Shown in pieces: positions 43,195 through 56,600 of a DNA stretch of 64,000 bases. The position numbers and the translations under genes were made by a program. The notes under the pieces are model-generated. The model saw nothing but the letters and a program-made list of their open reading frames with translations. It made no database searches and had not been told where the DNA came from. Origin of the DNA: Kappaphycus alvarezii (Eukaryota > Rhodophyta > Florideophyceae > Gigartinales > Solieriaceae); assembly GCA_002205965.3 (NCBI GenBank), contig NADL03000455.1, positions 1 through 64,000 on the forward strand. The letters are read 5' to 3'. How positions within the stretch are numbered: position 1 is the stretch's first letter; each line of letters starts with the position of its first letter.

Positions 43195-46100
43195 ATGAGT
43201 AGCGGAGAAGATCAAGGAGGAGGGTCAATGAAGATAGAGAAGCTGACGGATACGAATTTTTATGTGTGGAAGCAGAAAATACAGCTACTTTGGCACTGCG
43301 AGATGTAGAACAGTACATAACAGATGATACCGTCCCTGCTGATGAAAATTCTTCAACGTACAGGACATGGAAGCAGGGAGATCGAAAAGCCAGAGCAATC
43401 ATAGGGCTGTCTCTTTCTGATGACCATTTGGACCATGTAAGAGATGCTGTTACTGCCAAGGGTATGTGGGATGCTATTCTAGAGGTGTTTGAGCGACATA
43501 CGCTGCTGAACAAGTTGGCTGCTCGTAGAGAGTTTTACACTGTCAGTATGCTAGAAAATGAGAAGGTGCTTCCGTATATCGGACGTGTGAGACACCTGGC
43601 GGCTCGTTTGAAGTCCATGGGGGTCGTTATCGATGACAAAGAGATGGCTATGGCAGTGCTTAACGGCCTTCCACCGCGTTTTCACAGCCTCATTGTTGCT
43701 CTGGACGCTCTTGGATCTGAAGACAACTCCTTTGGAGTGGAGTATGTCAAAAGTCGTCTACTTCAAGAGGAACAACGAGCTTCAATGAAGTCGTCCAGGC
43801 GACAGATGACTTCAAGTGCCGCCCTTATTGGCAATGTTTTTGAAGGAAGGCGCCAGTCTTCCTTGACGTGCACTAATTGTGGTCACACCGGACACACCGC
43901 CTCCCGTTGCTGGGGAAAGGATGTTAATGGAAAGCGACCTTCTCCACCCGAACGATTTCAGCGGAGGCAATTACAGAAGCCAACGGCAATGATCGCTCAA
44001 GAAAAGGATGGCTCGGAAGTGAATGAGGTGGAGTATATTTGTCTGGTGAACAAAGCGGATAAGTCTAACGTTAAAATAACCTCTAACACATGGCTTATAG
44101 ATTCCGGGTGCTCCGCGCACATGACGTTTGACAAAAGCCTCTTTACAGACTACCGTGAGGTCTCGAACAGCCGCGTTGAGATGGGAACCAAGGCTTGTGC
44201 GATTGTGGCTGGAGTCGGGAGCATTCATTTGATGCTATCAGTGAACGGCATTGAAAAATCTTGTAAGCTCAGCAATGTGCTACACGTTCCCAGTTTTGCC
44301 TTTTCTCTAATTTCAGTACGCCAGATGGTCGACAATGGACTTGATGTTCAGTTTGTTCGTGACAAGTGTACTGTAAAGAAAAATGACTGTACTGTGGCAA
44401 CCGCGACAAGTAAAGGAGAGCTCTACGTGCTTGATACGTGTGATATGACTCATTCGGCTCACAAAGCCTCCTTGAAGACGTGGCACGAAAGACTTGCTCA
44501 CGTTCATACTCAAGGAATCTTGTCTATGTCTCGCAAGAACGTGGTAAGTGGACTTCATCTTTCTTCTTCAAATGATACCAAAGATACTGGCTCATCTTCT
44601 GACTGTGATTCCGTGAAATGCGATGCTTGTGTGGTAGGAAAAGCAACTCGTGCTGTAATTCCCAAACATCGCTCAGGAGGTAGGGCAAAGCAGCTGCTAG
44701 ACTTAGTCCATTCGGACGTCTGTGGCCCACTCCAAACACAGTCATTAGGTGGTGCGAGATACTTTGTCACGTTCATCGATGATTACTCCAACTGGAGCGT
44801 TGTCTATCCGATGAAAAGTAAAGATGAAACTTTCGAGTTCTATAAGAAGTTTGCCAATTATGCCCTTACGCATACCGGTCAGCGAGTGAAAGTGTTTCGT
44901 TCAGATCGTGGAGGGGAGTATCTTTCCTCGCAGTTCCAATCCTTCTTATCCTCACAAGGAACGGTTCATCAAACGACCGCCGCTTACACGCCTGAACAAA
45001 ATGGCGTCGCAGAACGGTTCAACCGTACATTGATAGATCTGGTTCGGTCTATGCTGTCCCACATGCAGGTTCCAAAGTCATTTTGGGCTGAAGCCCTAGA
45101 CAATGCCGTGTATGTGCGGAATCGTGTAACAACCAGAGCCTTGGGAAGTTCCATTACGCCTCATCACTTGTGGATGAAGGATAAACCAGATGTGTCTCAC
45201 TTGAGGGTATTTGGCTGCCAATGCTGGTACAAACTGCATGCCCATGAGGTGCAGAAACTTGATGAACGTGCAGTGAAAGGAATGTTTCTTGGATACCCAG
45301 CCGGAACGAAGGCCTATAAGGTATGGGATGACGAACTGAATCGCGTAGTTATTTCACGAAATGTGCAGTTTGATGAGTCCAGGCGAGGGCCTTGTTCGGT
45401 TGACGACAATATATCGCATCAAAATGACGAAAATTTTGAGCCAGAGGATGTGAGCGTTGCTGACGAAACTGACCCCGATACTTTAATGGCAAATATCGGT
45501 GAAAATGGCAACTCTGAGTCATTGGGAGGTCAAAATGAGCCCGTTCTAAATCCAAATATGAACCCAGAGCCCCCGGATGCGAGCTTGGAACCAGAGCATA
45601 CAAGTGGTGCAGACGGAGATGGACCTAGCAATGTACCACTTCGCAGATCAGGTCGATCACGTCGCCCACCAAGACAATGGTGGAAGGGCCTCTTAGGAAC
45701 TAATTTACTCAGCACGTCTAATGAGGATGTTCCGGTACCAGACTCGTTCAAGGAAGCGATGAGTGGGACGCAACCAGATTTCTGGCAGAAAGCAGTTGAC
45801 AAAGAGTTAAAATCCCAACGCAAAAACCAGACTTGGACGCTGGTTCCGCGCTCACAAGCCTCTAACATCCTCTCATCGCGCTGGGTTTTCACCGTTAAAG
45901 ATATTCCAGATGATCAGGGCCACCTTATTCAGCAAGGAAAGGGTCGCCTAGTCGCAAGAGGTTTCCAGCAGATTGAAGGAGTTGATTACTCAGAGACTTT
46001 CGCCCCGGTAATCAAATTCACGACAATTCGATTGCTACTAGCTATTGTTGCCCATTTTGACTTAGAGCTCCACCAAATGGACGTGGTTACCGCGTTTCTA

Positions 46101-47300
46101 AATGGAGAATTAGAGGAGGATATTTACATGGAACAACCGGAAGGATGCGTCGACCCTTCCAAACCAAACCATGTTTGCAAACTCCTCAAGGCTATTTATG
46201 GCCTTAAACAAGCGAGTCGTCAATGGCACAAAAAGATTGACGACTTCTTGATTAATGGGCTTGGGTTTAAGACGACGAGAAGTGACGCGTGCTTGTACAC
46301 AAACATATCGAATGACAGCATAATGCTCATTGCCCTTTATGTGGATGACTTGCTGCTCGCCGGTAGTGATATAACCGCCGTGGCCTGGATGAAAGCGGAA
46401 TTAAATAAAAGGTTTGAGATGAAAGACCTGGGAGAGGCGAAAAAGTGCATAGGGCTTGAAATTAGTAGGAAAAGGTCGTCCAAGCTAGTCTGTATATCGC
46501 AGAAGGCGTATGCCGAATCCGTACTGAAACGTTTTGGAATGTTCAGTTGTAATTCCGTGACTACACCAATGGAACAGGGATTCCACCCCGAGTCTTCGAC
46601 AAGCCCGTACTGCGATGTCCCGTATCGACAGATCATCGGCTGTCTGATGTTCCTGATGGTTGGTTCTCGTCCAGATTTAGCCTACGCCGTTGGAAAACTG
46701 TCTCAACACTGTGAGAAGCCTCGCGAGGACCACTGGCAGGCCGCGAAAAGGGTTTTGAGGTTCATCAAAGGAACACTCTCAACTGGTGTTGTCCTAAACG
46801 GAAATCTCTCAGTGGAGTACCTCGAAGGCTTTAGTGATGCGGACTGGGGTGGCTGCTTGAACTCAAGAAAGTCCACCAGCGGCTATGTATTCAAGCTTTG
46901 TGGTGGAGCCGTCAGCTGGTCGTCGAGGAGGCAAACGGTTGTTGCAAAGTCTACCTGCGAAGCAGAGTACATCGCGCTTTGTGATGCCTGCAAAGAAGCC
47001 GCCTGGCTAAGATGCCTTCTGGCAGATGCATTGGGAAAATCAGAAGATGGTACTGTTACAATCGGTTGTGATAATACAGGAACTATATCCTTTGCAGGCA
47101 ACGAGGGGGTCAACCGGCGTAACAAGCATATCGATATCTCATACCACTTTGTCAGAGATGCTATCCATCGCAATATCGTTTCCCTCTTCCGTGTACCGTC
47201 TTCCGAAATGCCAGCAGATATACTAACGAAGCCTCTTGGACGACTTTCGTTCAATAAATGTGTGAGGTTTCTGGGACTTGGCGATCTGCGCGATGCTTAG
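43195..47300 (+). CDS. A-2 gag-pol polyprotein
   Basis: Gag starts MSSGEDQGGGSMKIEKL. The long frame 43266-47300 carries, by its own residue count, UBN2-type gag (1-180), zinc knuckle CTNCGHTGHTASRCW (about 200), protease core WLIDSGCSAHMT (about 276), pre-integrase LKTWHERLAHVH with CDAC (403-455), integrase core with VHSDVCGPL, FRSDRGGEYLSS and EQNGVAERFNRTL (475-600), an acidic linker, RT_2 with YVDDLLLAGSD (850-1100) and RNase H with FSDADWGGCLNSRKSTSGY and ADILTKPLG (1180-1320). One polyprotein encodes shell, protease, integrase and reverse transcriptase. It looks close to whole, with about one break. Confidence 0.92.
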
Positions 47301-47310
47301 GGCATGTGAT

Positions 47311-47319
47311 CGAGGGGGG
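47311..47319 (+). promoter_or_regulatory. A-2 polypurine tract
   Basis: CGAGGGGGG adjoins the 3' LTR and is the expected plus-strand primer. The same GAGGGGGG word precedes the 3' LTR in A2, C, D and the TRIM. Confidence 0.85.
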
Positions 47320-48833
47320 TGTTGGTGATTTTGTGAGACGATCACACGCCCATCGCCTTGACTAGACGTCTCGCACGGAGGTTGGGAAGCTGTATATCTG
47401 TACACGTGGACACATGTGGTTCTGAAGGATAATATATGCCAAATTTACCCGAAAAACAAAGTTGCCGGGGACGAAAAGCCATTTTCGAGGGGTCGACGAT
47501 AAATGCAAATTTTGCATAATTGTTGACAAGTGGAACTTGGCCCATAATGCCTAGGCTAAGAATTGCCTGCTTTAATCCTATTGGCTGATAGGTCAAATGC
47601 TGCAATTCTATTGGCTGGTGATGTACACGTGTAATGGCTGTAGAGGTGTAAGGGTTGACTTTGAGCTATTTTAGAGGGCAGAATGGTGTTTATGGGGTCA
47701 TTTTACATAGGGTAGGGCACTGTAAGTGAGGAGTATACTGTATAAGAGGTATGTCGAGGTAAGGTATGTACACGTGTACGTGGTGGCAGTTGTGTATGTG
47801 ATGTACACGTGGTACAGCAAAGAGTAGAAACCTTTGGTGCAGTGGTGTACACATACTGTACTGGTGTCAAGTTTCGTACTGTACCTCGTACTGTGCTTCT
47901 TACTGTACCTCGTACTGTACTTCTTACTGCACTTGAGTTCGTACAGTGGGAGTTGGTTATGAAAATACTATCATGGCTACACCGCTCCGGTCTCTCCAGG
48001 TACAGTAGAATGCCTGCTGTATCCGCCGGCTGCATCCAAAATCAGTTTTGTGATTCTATAATACGTATGAGGTTTCTAGTTATGATTATGGTTAGTCCGG
48101 CTGCATCCGAAATCAGTTATGTGATTCTACCATACGTATGAGGTTTCTGATTATGATTACGGTTTGCGGCTGCATCCAAAATCAGTTATGTGATTCTATA
48201 ATACGTATGAGGTTTCTGATTATGATTACGGTTTGCCGGCTGCATCCAAAATCAGTTATGTGATTCTATAATACGTATGAGGTTTCTGATTATGATTACG
48301 GTTTCCGGCTGCATCCAAAATCAGTTGTGTGATTCCATAATACGTATGAGGTTTCTGATTATGATTAAGGTTTGCCCGCTGCATCCAAAATCAGTTATGT
48401 GATTCTATAACACGTATGAGGTTTCTGATTATGATTACGGTTTGCCGGCTGCATCCAAAATCAGTGTGTGATTCCATAATACGTATGACGGGTTGAGTCC
48501 GTTATTTTGGCACAAGAGAATTCGATTCGGATGAGTTTACAAAATAAGGTGCTGTATTGATGTGTGTACTGGGCCAAACTGTCTTACACGAATTTGACAA
48601 CTTTGGAAGCAGTTCTAAAAATGCCCCAATTGAACGTTATTACTGGGCCAATATGTTTCAATCTGTCCAAATGGTTCAGTTTCTATGTTTTTGTTAATGG
48701 ACGCAGTGAGTTAGAGAGTAGTTGCAGGTTGTACTTAAGGTCAGAATTTTAGAGTACCGAGTAAATTCTGGGTAGCCAAGCCAGCAGCTTCATCCTCTCT
48801 CCCACCAGCCTTCCCCATCGCAATTCATCTTCA
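47320..48833 (+). repeat. A-2 3' LTR
   Basis: 1514 bp, same termini as the 5' LTR. It is followed at 48834 by the middle of a B upstream ORF, not by a duplicate of the 5' flank. Confidence 0.92.
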
Positions 48834-49073
48834 ATTCGTTCCCCTACTCCAATTCCTGTTCCTCCTATCTCCAAGCCCAAGTCTTCCCTCCTGGTTTGTG
48901 ACCTTTGCCAACCCAAAGTCTCGGGTCCAAAGCAGCTCGAGCAGCACAGAGGTGGAAAGAAGTATCGAAACAGAGTCGAGAGGAGATCAGCCATCACTCC
49001 GTGTGTTTGCTGCAATCGCCTCTTCCAGACGAGACACGATCGCAACAGGCACATTAATCATAGAAATAAGTAA
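48834..49073 (+). pseudogene. B-4 upstream ORF (ORF0), zinc-finger part
   Basis: The finger words (LVCDLC, LEQHRGGKK, CVCCNRLFQTRHDRNRH) match those of B-3 at 21290-21475. The proline-rich start is missing because the A-2 LTR ends here. Confidence 0.65.
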
Positions 49074-49143
49074 ATCTGTTCTCGACCTCCTGTGCTCCCT
49101 CTATCTATAAGCACAGTTTTCTCTCACTCCATTGCTTTTCTCC

Positions 49144-52100
49144 ATGGACTCTTCAGGACTTCGACTCGACAGTCTCGAGAAGCTCCGTGATGACAACTTC
49201 CACATCTGGAAGTCGAGAATTCAACTATTGCTCTCACTGAGGAAAGTTGACGACCACCTCACTGAAGACCCTCCGGAAACCTCGTCACCTACATACTCCG
49301 CATGGAAGAAGGCGGATTGCAAGGCTAGGGCTACCATCGGACTGACTCTATCTGATACCCATCTCGAACAAGTCCAGCATGCCAATACCGCCAGGGTCAT
49401 GTGGTCCCTGATTTGTTATATCTTTGAGAAGTATACTCTTCTCAATAAACTGGCTGCCAGGCGCCGATTCTATACCGCCAAGATGAACCCGAACGAGAAA
49501 GTGCTCTCGTTCGCCGCCCGTATCCGCCAGCTCGCTGCCACTCTCAAGTCGATGTCCGTCCACATCGAAGACAGCGAAATGGCCATGGCGCTACTTAACG
49601 GCCTGCCAGATCGCTTTGATACTCTCATCTCGGCCCTTGACGCTGCTCATCTCGATGACGACAAATTCTCCTTCGAGTTCGTTCAAAGCAGATGCCGCCA
49701 AGAGGAGCAGCGCCATGCCCAACGAGATCAGGACGCCTTGAGGGCTTCGGAATCCGCGGCTCTTCTTGGAAAGCAACGGCCCAAGTTCAAGCGAGACCCT
49801 ACCGCTGAGATATGCATACACTGTGGAAAGCATCGTGACAGCAGTCGCTGCTTCAAAAAGTACCCACACCTTGCTCCTGTTGGTCACCCAGCTCGAGCCC
49901 ACTTGAACAAGGGCCGAGATGGGGGAAAAGGTCTTGTAGCTTCCCAAGCTTCCTTTGAGAAAGAAGAAAACAGAGACCTCGTCTGCTTGGTATCCATGCC
50001 TAATCATCGCGTCGCTGATTGCAACGCTGCAACTCCGGAATGTGAGAACGAGATCGTTGTAAGCAATGTCACCACCGATCACTCGGTTGATGGAAATAAT
50101 TGTCACATTGAAGCGAATCCCTTGAATAAAGCCAATGTGGCGCTACAAACTATTGGTAGCTCTGTATCCCTTGCTAATGAATGGGTTATCGATTCGGGCT
50201 GTACCTCCCATGTCACGCACGATCGCTCGGCCTTTGTTTCATACCAAGAGTCCTCGGCTAACTCAACTCTGGATCTGGGAGCAGATTCTACAGCCTCTAT
50301 CGAGGGAACAGGTGACGTAGTGCTGACTCTCCGTTATTAAAAGGATACCGTTCAATGCCTACTAAAGAACGTACTTCACGTTCCTACCCTTCGATACCAG
50401 CTGCTCTCGGTATCCGAAATGGCAAATCGCGGCATTAACTCCCAATTCAATCGCAACGCTGTTCTGCTTACAGACAACACCGATGGATCTCTAGTGGCCA
50501 CCGGCACTCTTGTCAAAGGCCTTTATATACTATATAACTGTCAAAGTCCATCAAAGGCTAATGACTCGGAAGTTTCCTTGCTTACATCTCTGAAGACATG
50601 GCACGAGCGACTGGCTCACATCAATACCGCTGAGATCAAGTCGATGGTTAGTCATGGAGCTGTCACAGTTGTTAAGTATGTCAACTCTGGGACCCCTGAC
50701 TCTTGTGTGGGATGCATTTTTGGAAAATCACACCGTGCACCAATCCCAAAGTCAAGAAAAGGGCGGTCTACGAAACCCCTCCAACTGGTTCACTCAGATG
50801 TTTTAGGGCCTGTGGAGATTCCATCTCTCGGTGGGGCGCGGTACTTTGTGTCTTTCATTGATGACTATTCCAAATGGACAGTCGCCTATCTTATCACTCA
50901 CAAATCTAAGGTTTTAGAGTGCTTCAAGAAGTACAAGGCCTTCGCAGAAAAACACACCAGCCAGTCTCTAGAAGCTCTTCATGTCCTCGAGTTTCATGAC
51001 ACCAGAATCCCGTTCGAGAATGATCAGCTTCTGGTAAAGGCTTTACGGTCGGACAACGGAGGCGAATATCTATCTACAGCATTCAAAAACTTCCTGGAGG
51101 CACAAGGTATTCGACATCAGCTTACAGTGGCTCACCTCAGCAAAATGGAACAGCTGAAATAATGAACCGAACCCTTTTCAATCTGGTCCGATTAATGCTG
51201 CATCACAAGTCCCTTCCAAAGCACTTCTGAACTGAAGCGCTTTCTACCGCTGTGTATGTACTAAATCGGTTACATCCAGTTCCCTGCCTGACAATACTAC
51301 TCCTTATGAACTTTGGAATGGAACACCACCAGATATCTCCCATCTGCGAGTGTTCGGTGCGCAATGTTGGTACGTTATCCCTAAGAAGCATCTCAAGAAG
51401 TTGGATCCCAGGTCTCGTGAGGCACTAATGATGGGGTACTCAACCCAAAGTAAGGAATACAAGCTGTGGGACATTGCAGCTGAGAAAAATGGTCGTTTCC
51501 AGGGACGTCACATTTGACGAATCTTCGAATTCTCCGCAAGATCAACAGTGTTCAAGCTTTCTCGACGACCAAATGGAAGGGAACACGAATCCCATCGGCA
51601 GCAATCGCACTTCAAGGATCTGCTGATTGACTCTCCTTCTGGTAGCGAACAAGATGAGGGATCACTTGCCGCTAATGAAGATGCGAACCCAGTCCAATAC
51701 AGCCCGGATACTCCTAGTATTGCTCCTCGTCGTTCATCCCGGATTGCGAAGAAGCCTGGCAGATGGTGGCTCTCCGGGTCGTCTGAAGATGTATCGCTCA
51801 TTGCGGAAACCGCTCTTGTCTCTATTGGAATTCCAGCATCATACTAGGAAGCTACTTCTTCAGAGAACGTCGACTTTTGGATGCCTGGAATCAAAAAGGA
51901 AGAAGACTTCATACGAGAAAATGGCACGTTCGAGCTTGTCCCGCGAAAGCCAGGGATGCACGTCATTCCTTGCCGGTACGTCTTCCGTGTGAAACCAGAC
52001 GTTGGTCCCAAAGTCCGCATAGTCGCCAAAGGATTTCGACAAGTTCCAGGTCTCGAGTATAATGAAACCTATGCTCCTGTAGTTTCTCTCTCTGCCCTAC

Positions 52101-52260
52101 GATTGTTTCTCTGCATCACAAACTTCTTTGACCTGGAATGCGACCAGATGGATGTTGTGACCGCGTTTCTTAATGGGGAGTTGTAAGAGGAAATATTCAT
52201 GGAAGTTACGTCCGGATTTGACGACCCAGCCAGGCCGAATCTCGTATGCCGCCTTCAAAA
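49144..52260 (+). pseudogene. B-4 gag, protease, integrase, start of RT
   Basis: Gag begins MDSSGLRLDSLEKL. The UBN2 part, the knuckle-like CIHCGKHRDSSRCF, protease VIDSGCTSHVTHD, pre-integrase LKTWHERLAHI, integrase VHSDVLGPVEIPSLGG and RT entry (VVTAFLNGEL) appear in the usual order. The longest frame is 402 codons. It is broken in several places. Confidence 0.87.
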
Positions 52261-53633
52261 TAATGGGAATCGAGAGGGTGAAGGACTTTGCTGGACGGAT
52301 GAAGTTGCGGGCTTTGCTGCCCAGAATTTACTCGAACTCTAAAATCCTGGCCTTAAGTACAACCTACAACTACTTTCTAACTCACTGCGTCCACTAACAG
52401 AATCCCACAAACTATTGCCATTCGAGCGGATTTCAAGACCTTGGCCCGGTGATAACAGTCATTAGGGGCAAATTTGGAACTGCTTCCAAAGTTGACACAT
52501 TTGTGTAAACAGGTTGGCCCAATACACACATCAATACAGTACCTTATTTTGCAGACTTACCGGAAACGAATTCCCTTGTGCCAAAATAACGGACTCAATC
52601 CGTCATACGTATAATAGAATCACACAACTGATTTTGGATGCAGTCAGTCCAATCTTCATCATAATTACGAACCTCATACATATGATGGAATCACATAACT
52701 GATTTTTGGATGCAGTCGGTCCAATCTTCATCATAATTACGAACCTCATACATATGATGGAATCACATAACTGATTTTGGATGCAGTTGGTCCAATCTTC
52801 ATCATAATTACGAACCTCATACACATGATGGAATCAAATAACTGATTTTTGGATGCAATTGGTCCAATCTTCATCATAATTACGAACCTCATACATATGA
52901 TGGAATCACATAACTGTTTTTTGGATGCAGTTGTACAAACCAATATCATAACTAGAAACAACATACGTATGATGGAATCACATAACTGATTTTTGGATGC
53001 AGTTGTACAAACCACTATCATAATTAGAAACCTCATATATATGATGAAATCACGTAACTGATTTTTGGATGCAGCTGGATAAAACCCGTAATCATAACTA
53101 GAATCCTCATACATAATATAAAATCAAATACCTCTTTCTAGCAGTCATGACAGTATTGCCATAATTGATTCCTACTGTACAAACCCAGATACAGTAAGGA
53201 GTACAGTACTTGGTATATTACGATGTACAGTGCGAAGTACAGTTCCTCATTTGGCACTAGTACAGTACGTGTACACCACTGCACAAAATTTTTCTACTCT
53301 TAGCTGTACCACGTGTACATCACATACACAACTGCCACCACGTCCACGTGTACATAGCTTTCCTCAGCATATCTCTCATACAGTATACTCCTCATCCACT
53401 TATAGTACCCTACCCCACGTAAAATCACCCCATAAATCAACATTTTGCCTCTAAATCACTGATCTCTCAAAATCGTACTTTCGTCCCTGGGAACTTTGGA
53501 TTTCTTCCGGAATGCCATAGGGCCACCCTTCATTCAACACGTGTGCATGTGTACACGTGGAACATGCCTCATGCCTCTTATGAGACTTGGCACCGATGTG
53601 GGGTCATGTGATCGTCTTGCCAAATCAACAACA
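52261..53633 (-). repeat. A2-2 3' LTR
   Basis: 1373 bp, the longest A2 LTR here, because it carries more 72-bp units (about 52610-53100). The termini are the same as in A2-1. Confidence 0.9.
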
Positions 53634-56600
53634 CCCCCCCTCGATTACATGACCTAAGCATCGTGCAGCTCTCCGAGGCCTAGAGATTTTGTGCATTTTA
53701 TGAATAGAATGCGACCAAGAGGCTTGGTGAGTATATCTGCTGGCATATCTGTAGAAGGTACGTGAAACAGTGACACAATCTTCGAGTCACAGCATCTCGG
53801 ACAAAATGATATGATATGTCAATGTGCTTATTTCGCCTGTTCACTCCTTCGTTACCCGCAAACGCTATGTACCAGCATTATCACACCCGATTGTAACTGT
53901 GCTGTCTTTCGACTTTCCCAATGCGTCTGAAAGAAGGCACCTGAGCCAAGCTGCCTCCTTGCAAGCCTCACACAGTGCAATATACTCCGTTTCGCATGTG
54001 GATTTCGCAACGACCGTTTGTCTCCTAGATGACCAACTAATAGCTCCCCACACAGTTTTAACACATATCCACTGGTGGACTTTCTCGAGTCCAAGCAACC
54101 ACCCCAGTCTGCATCGCTGAAGCCCTCTAGAGTTTGCACTGGGAGATTTTCATCTAGAACTACACCTAGTGAGTGAGTTCCTCTGATATATCTCAGAACT
54201 CTTTTGGCTGCTTGCCAGTGGTCCTCGCGAGGGTTCTCACAGTGTTGGGACAGTTTCCCACCACATATGCAAGATCTGGACGTGACCCTACATAAGAAAC
54301 ATTAAGCAGCCAATGATCTGTCGATATGGTACATCGCAATACGGGCTAGTTGACATCTCAGGGTGTAATCCTTGTTCCATCGGAGTCCTCACGAGATTGC
54401 AACTGGCCATACCAAAACGTTTCAAAATGGACTTGGCATACTCTGTCTGCGAGATATAGATCCGTCTAGGGACCCTTTTTCTACTTATTTCAAGCCCAAT
54501 GCACTTTTTGGCCTCGCCTAAATCTTTCATCTCAAATCTCTTGTTCAGTTCACCTTTCATCCAGGTCACGGCTTTCAGGTCACTTCCCGCAAGAAGCAAG
54601 TCATCCACATATAGGGCAATCAGCATAACGCCTTTTTCTGATATGTTTGTATATAGACAAGCGTCACTTCTCGTAGTCTTGACGCCAATCGTGTGAATAA
54701 GGAAATCGTCAATCTTTTGTGCCATTGTCGACTCGCTTGCTTATGACCATAGATAGCCTTGAGAAGTTTGCAAACATGATTGGGCCTGGAAGAGTCAACG
54801 ATACCTTCAGGCTGCTCCATATAAATATCCTCTTCTAAGTCACCGTTCAGAAAGGCCGTGACCACGTCCATTTGATGAAGCTCTAAATCGAAGTGGGCTA
54901 CAATCGCCAACAACAATCGAATCGTTGTAAATTTGATCACCGGCGCAAAAGTCTCTGATTAATCAATCCCCTCAATTTGTTGAAAGCCCCGCACAACCAG
55001 GCGACCTTTTCCCTTTTGAATCAACGTGCCGTTATCGTCCGGGATGTCCTTCACAGTAAATACCCAGCGAGAAGTTAGAATATTGGCACCTTCCGATCGT
55101 GCACTAGTGCCCAGGTTTTGTTTTTGCGTTGGGACTCTAGCTCCTTATCAATCGCTTTCTGCCAGAACTGTGGTTGTGGTCCACCCATCGCCTCTTTAAA
55201 GGAGTTCGGTATGTTGATGTCGCCACAGGAAGGTGTGAGTAAGCTGGTTCCAACCAGGCCTGTCCACCACTGTCGGGTGGCGTCCGTGAACGAGTGGAGC
55301 GGCGAGGTTCCATATCACCGGGACCAGCATCTTGCTCACCACTCACTTCTTCTGGTTGCAAAGTCTCATTAGTGTTGAGTCGGGCTCAATACCTTGACTT
55401 TGAAAGTTCTCAACCTCCATCGGTGACCCTGCTTCAATGCCATGTTCATTATCACCATCAGATAATTCAGCCTCAATTTCGTCAGTATCGGTCGCCTCCA
55501 CTGGGTCAACGTCGACGTCATTATCATCGGAAAAATGTTCATCGTAAGAGCAAGCCCCTGGTCTCGACTCATCGAACTGCACATCCCTGGAAATAACAAT
55601 GCGATGTAAATTGTCATCCCAAATTTTGTAGGCCTTAGTTCCCGGCGGATACCCAACAAACATTCCCGTTGTTGCGCGGTCGTCAAGTTTACGCACCTCA
55701 TTACCAGGCACCTTGTACCAGCATTGACATCCAAACACACGTAGGTGAGATACATCGGGCTTTTTCTTCATCCATAGGTGAAATGGAGTAACGAGACCAC
55801 CCAAAGCTCTTGTCGTGACACGATTGCGAACGTAAACTGCGTTATCAAGAGCTTCAGCCCAGAAAGCTTTCGGAACCTTCATGTGGGACAGCATAGACCT
55901 GACGAGATCAATCAGGGTACGATTGAGCCGTTCTGCCACACCATTCTGTTCAGGTGTGTATGCAGCGGTCGTTTGATGAACAGTTCCTTGTGACGATAGA
56001 AAGGATTGGAACTCTGAAGAAAGATACTCTCCTCCACGATCAGATCGAAGCACTTTCACGCGTTGACCAGTGTGTGTGAAGGCATATTGGGCAAACTTCT
56101 GATAAAAATGGAACGTTTCATCTTTACTCTTCATCGGATAGACAACACTCCAGTTTGAGTGGTCATCGATAAAAGTGACAAAGTATCTAGCACCACCTAC
56201 TGACTGTACTTGGAGTGGGCCGCAGACGTCCGAATGGACCAAGTCTAGCAAATGTTTGGCCCTGCCTCCAGAGCGCTGTTTAGGAATCACAGCACGAGTT
56301 GCTTTTCCTAACACACACGCATCACATGTCACAGATTCACAGTCAGAAGATGAGCTAGCGTCTCTTGTTGTATCTGAAGAGGAGATATGAAGTCCACTTA
56401 CCACGTTCTTACGAGCCATGGACAATATTCCTTGAGTGTGAACGTGGGCCAATCTTTCATGCCATGTCTTCAAAGAGGCTTTGTGCGCCGAATGAACCTC
56501 GTTACATGTGTCAAGCACATACAGCTCTCCTCGACTTGTGGCAGTAGCCACGATGCAGTCACTCCTCTTCACAGTGCACTTGTGACGAACGAACTCAACG

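Larger units (their letters stand above)
40765..48833 (+). mobile_element. A-2: family A element, nearly whole
   Basis: 8069 bp: 5' LTR 40765-42269, primer site, upstream zinc-finger ORF, 75-nt fold, gag-pol in one long frame of 1344 codons, polypurine tract and 3' LTR 47320-48833. It is the best preserved element of the window, with only about one or two breaks visible. Its LTRs are close to identical over most of their length, with a handful of differences and indels near the start and in the tandem units, so it is young. The 5-bp flanks (TATGT, ATTCG) do not match, and the flanking DNA is C-2 on one side and B-4 on the other. The locus was therefore rearranged after or during insertion. 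Confidence 0.93.
48834..52260 (+). mobile_element. B-4: internal part of a family B element
   Basis: It starts inside the B upstream ORF, just before the zinc fingers. It runs through gag (long frame 49132-50340), protease, integrase and early RT, and is cut at 52260 by the A2-2 LTR. Both LTRs are missing. It has several breaks. It is very similar to B-1 and B-3. Confidence 0.88.

Noticed and set aside
48050-48490. CRISPR-like array of regularly spaced repeats
   Set aside because: The units are contiguous 70-bp tandem repeats without distinct spacers, lie inside LTRs and occur in a eukaryotic setting. No cas genes.
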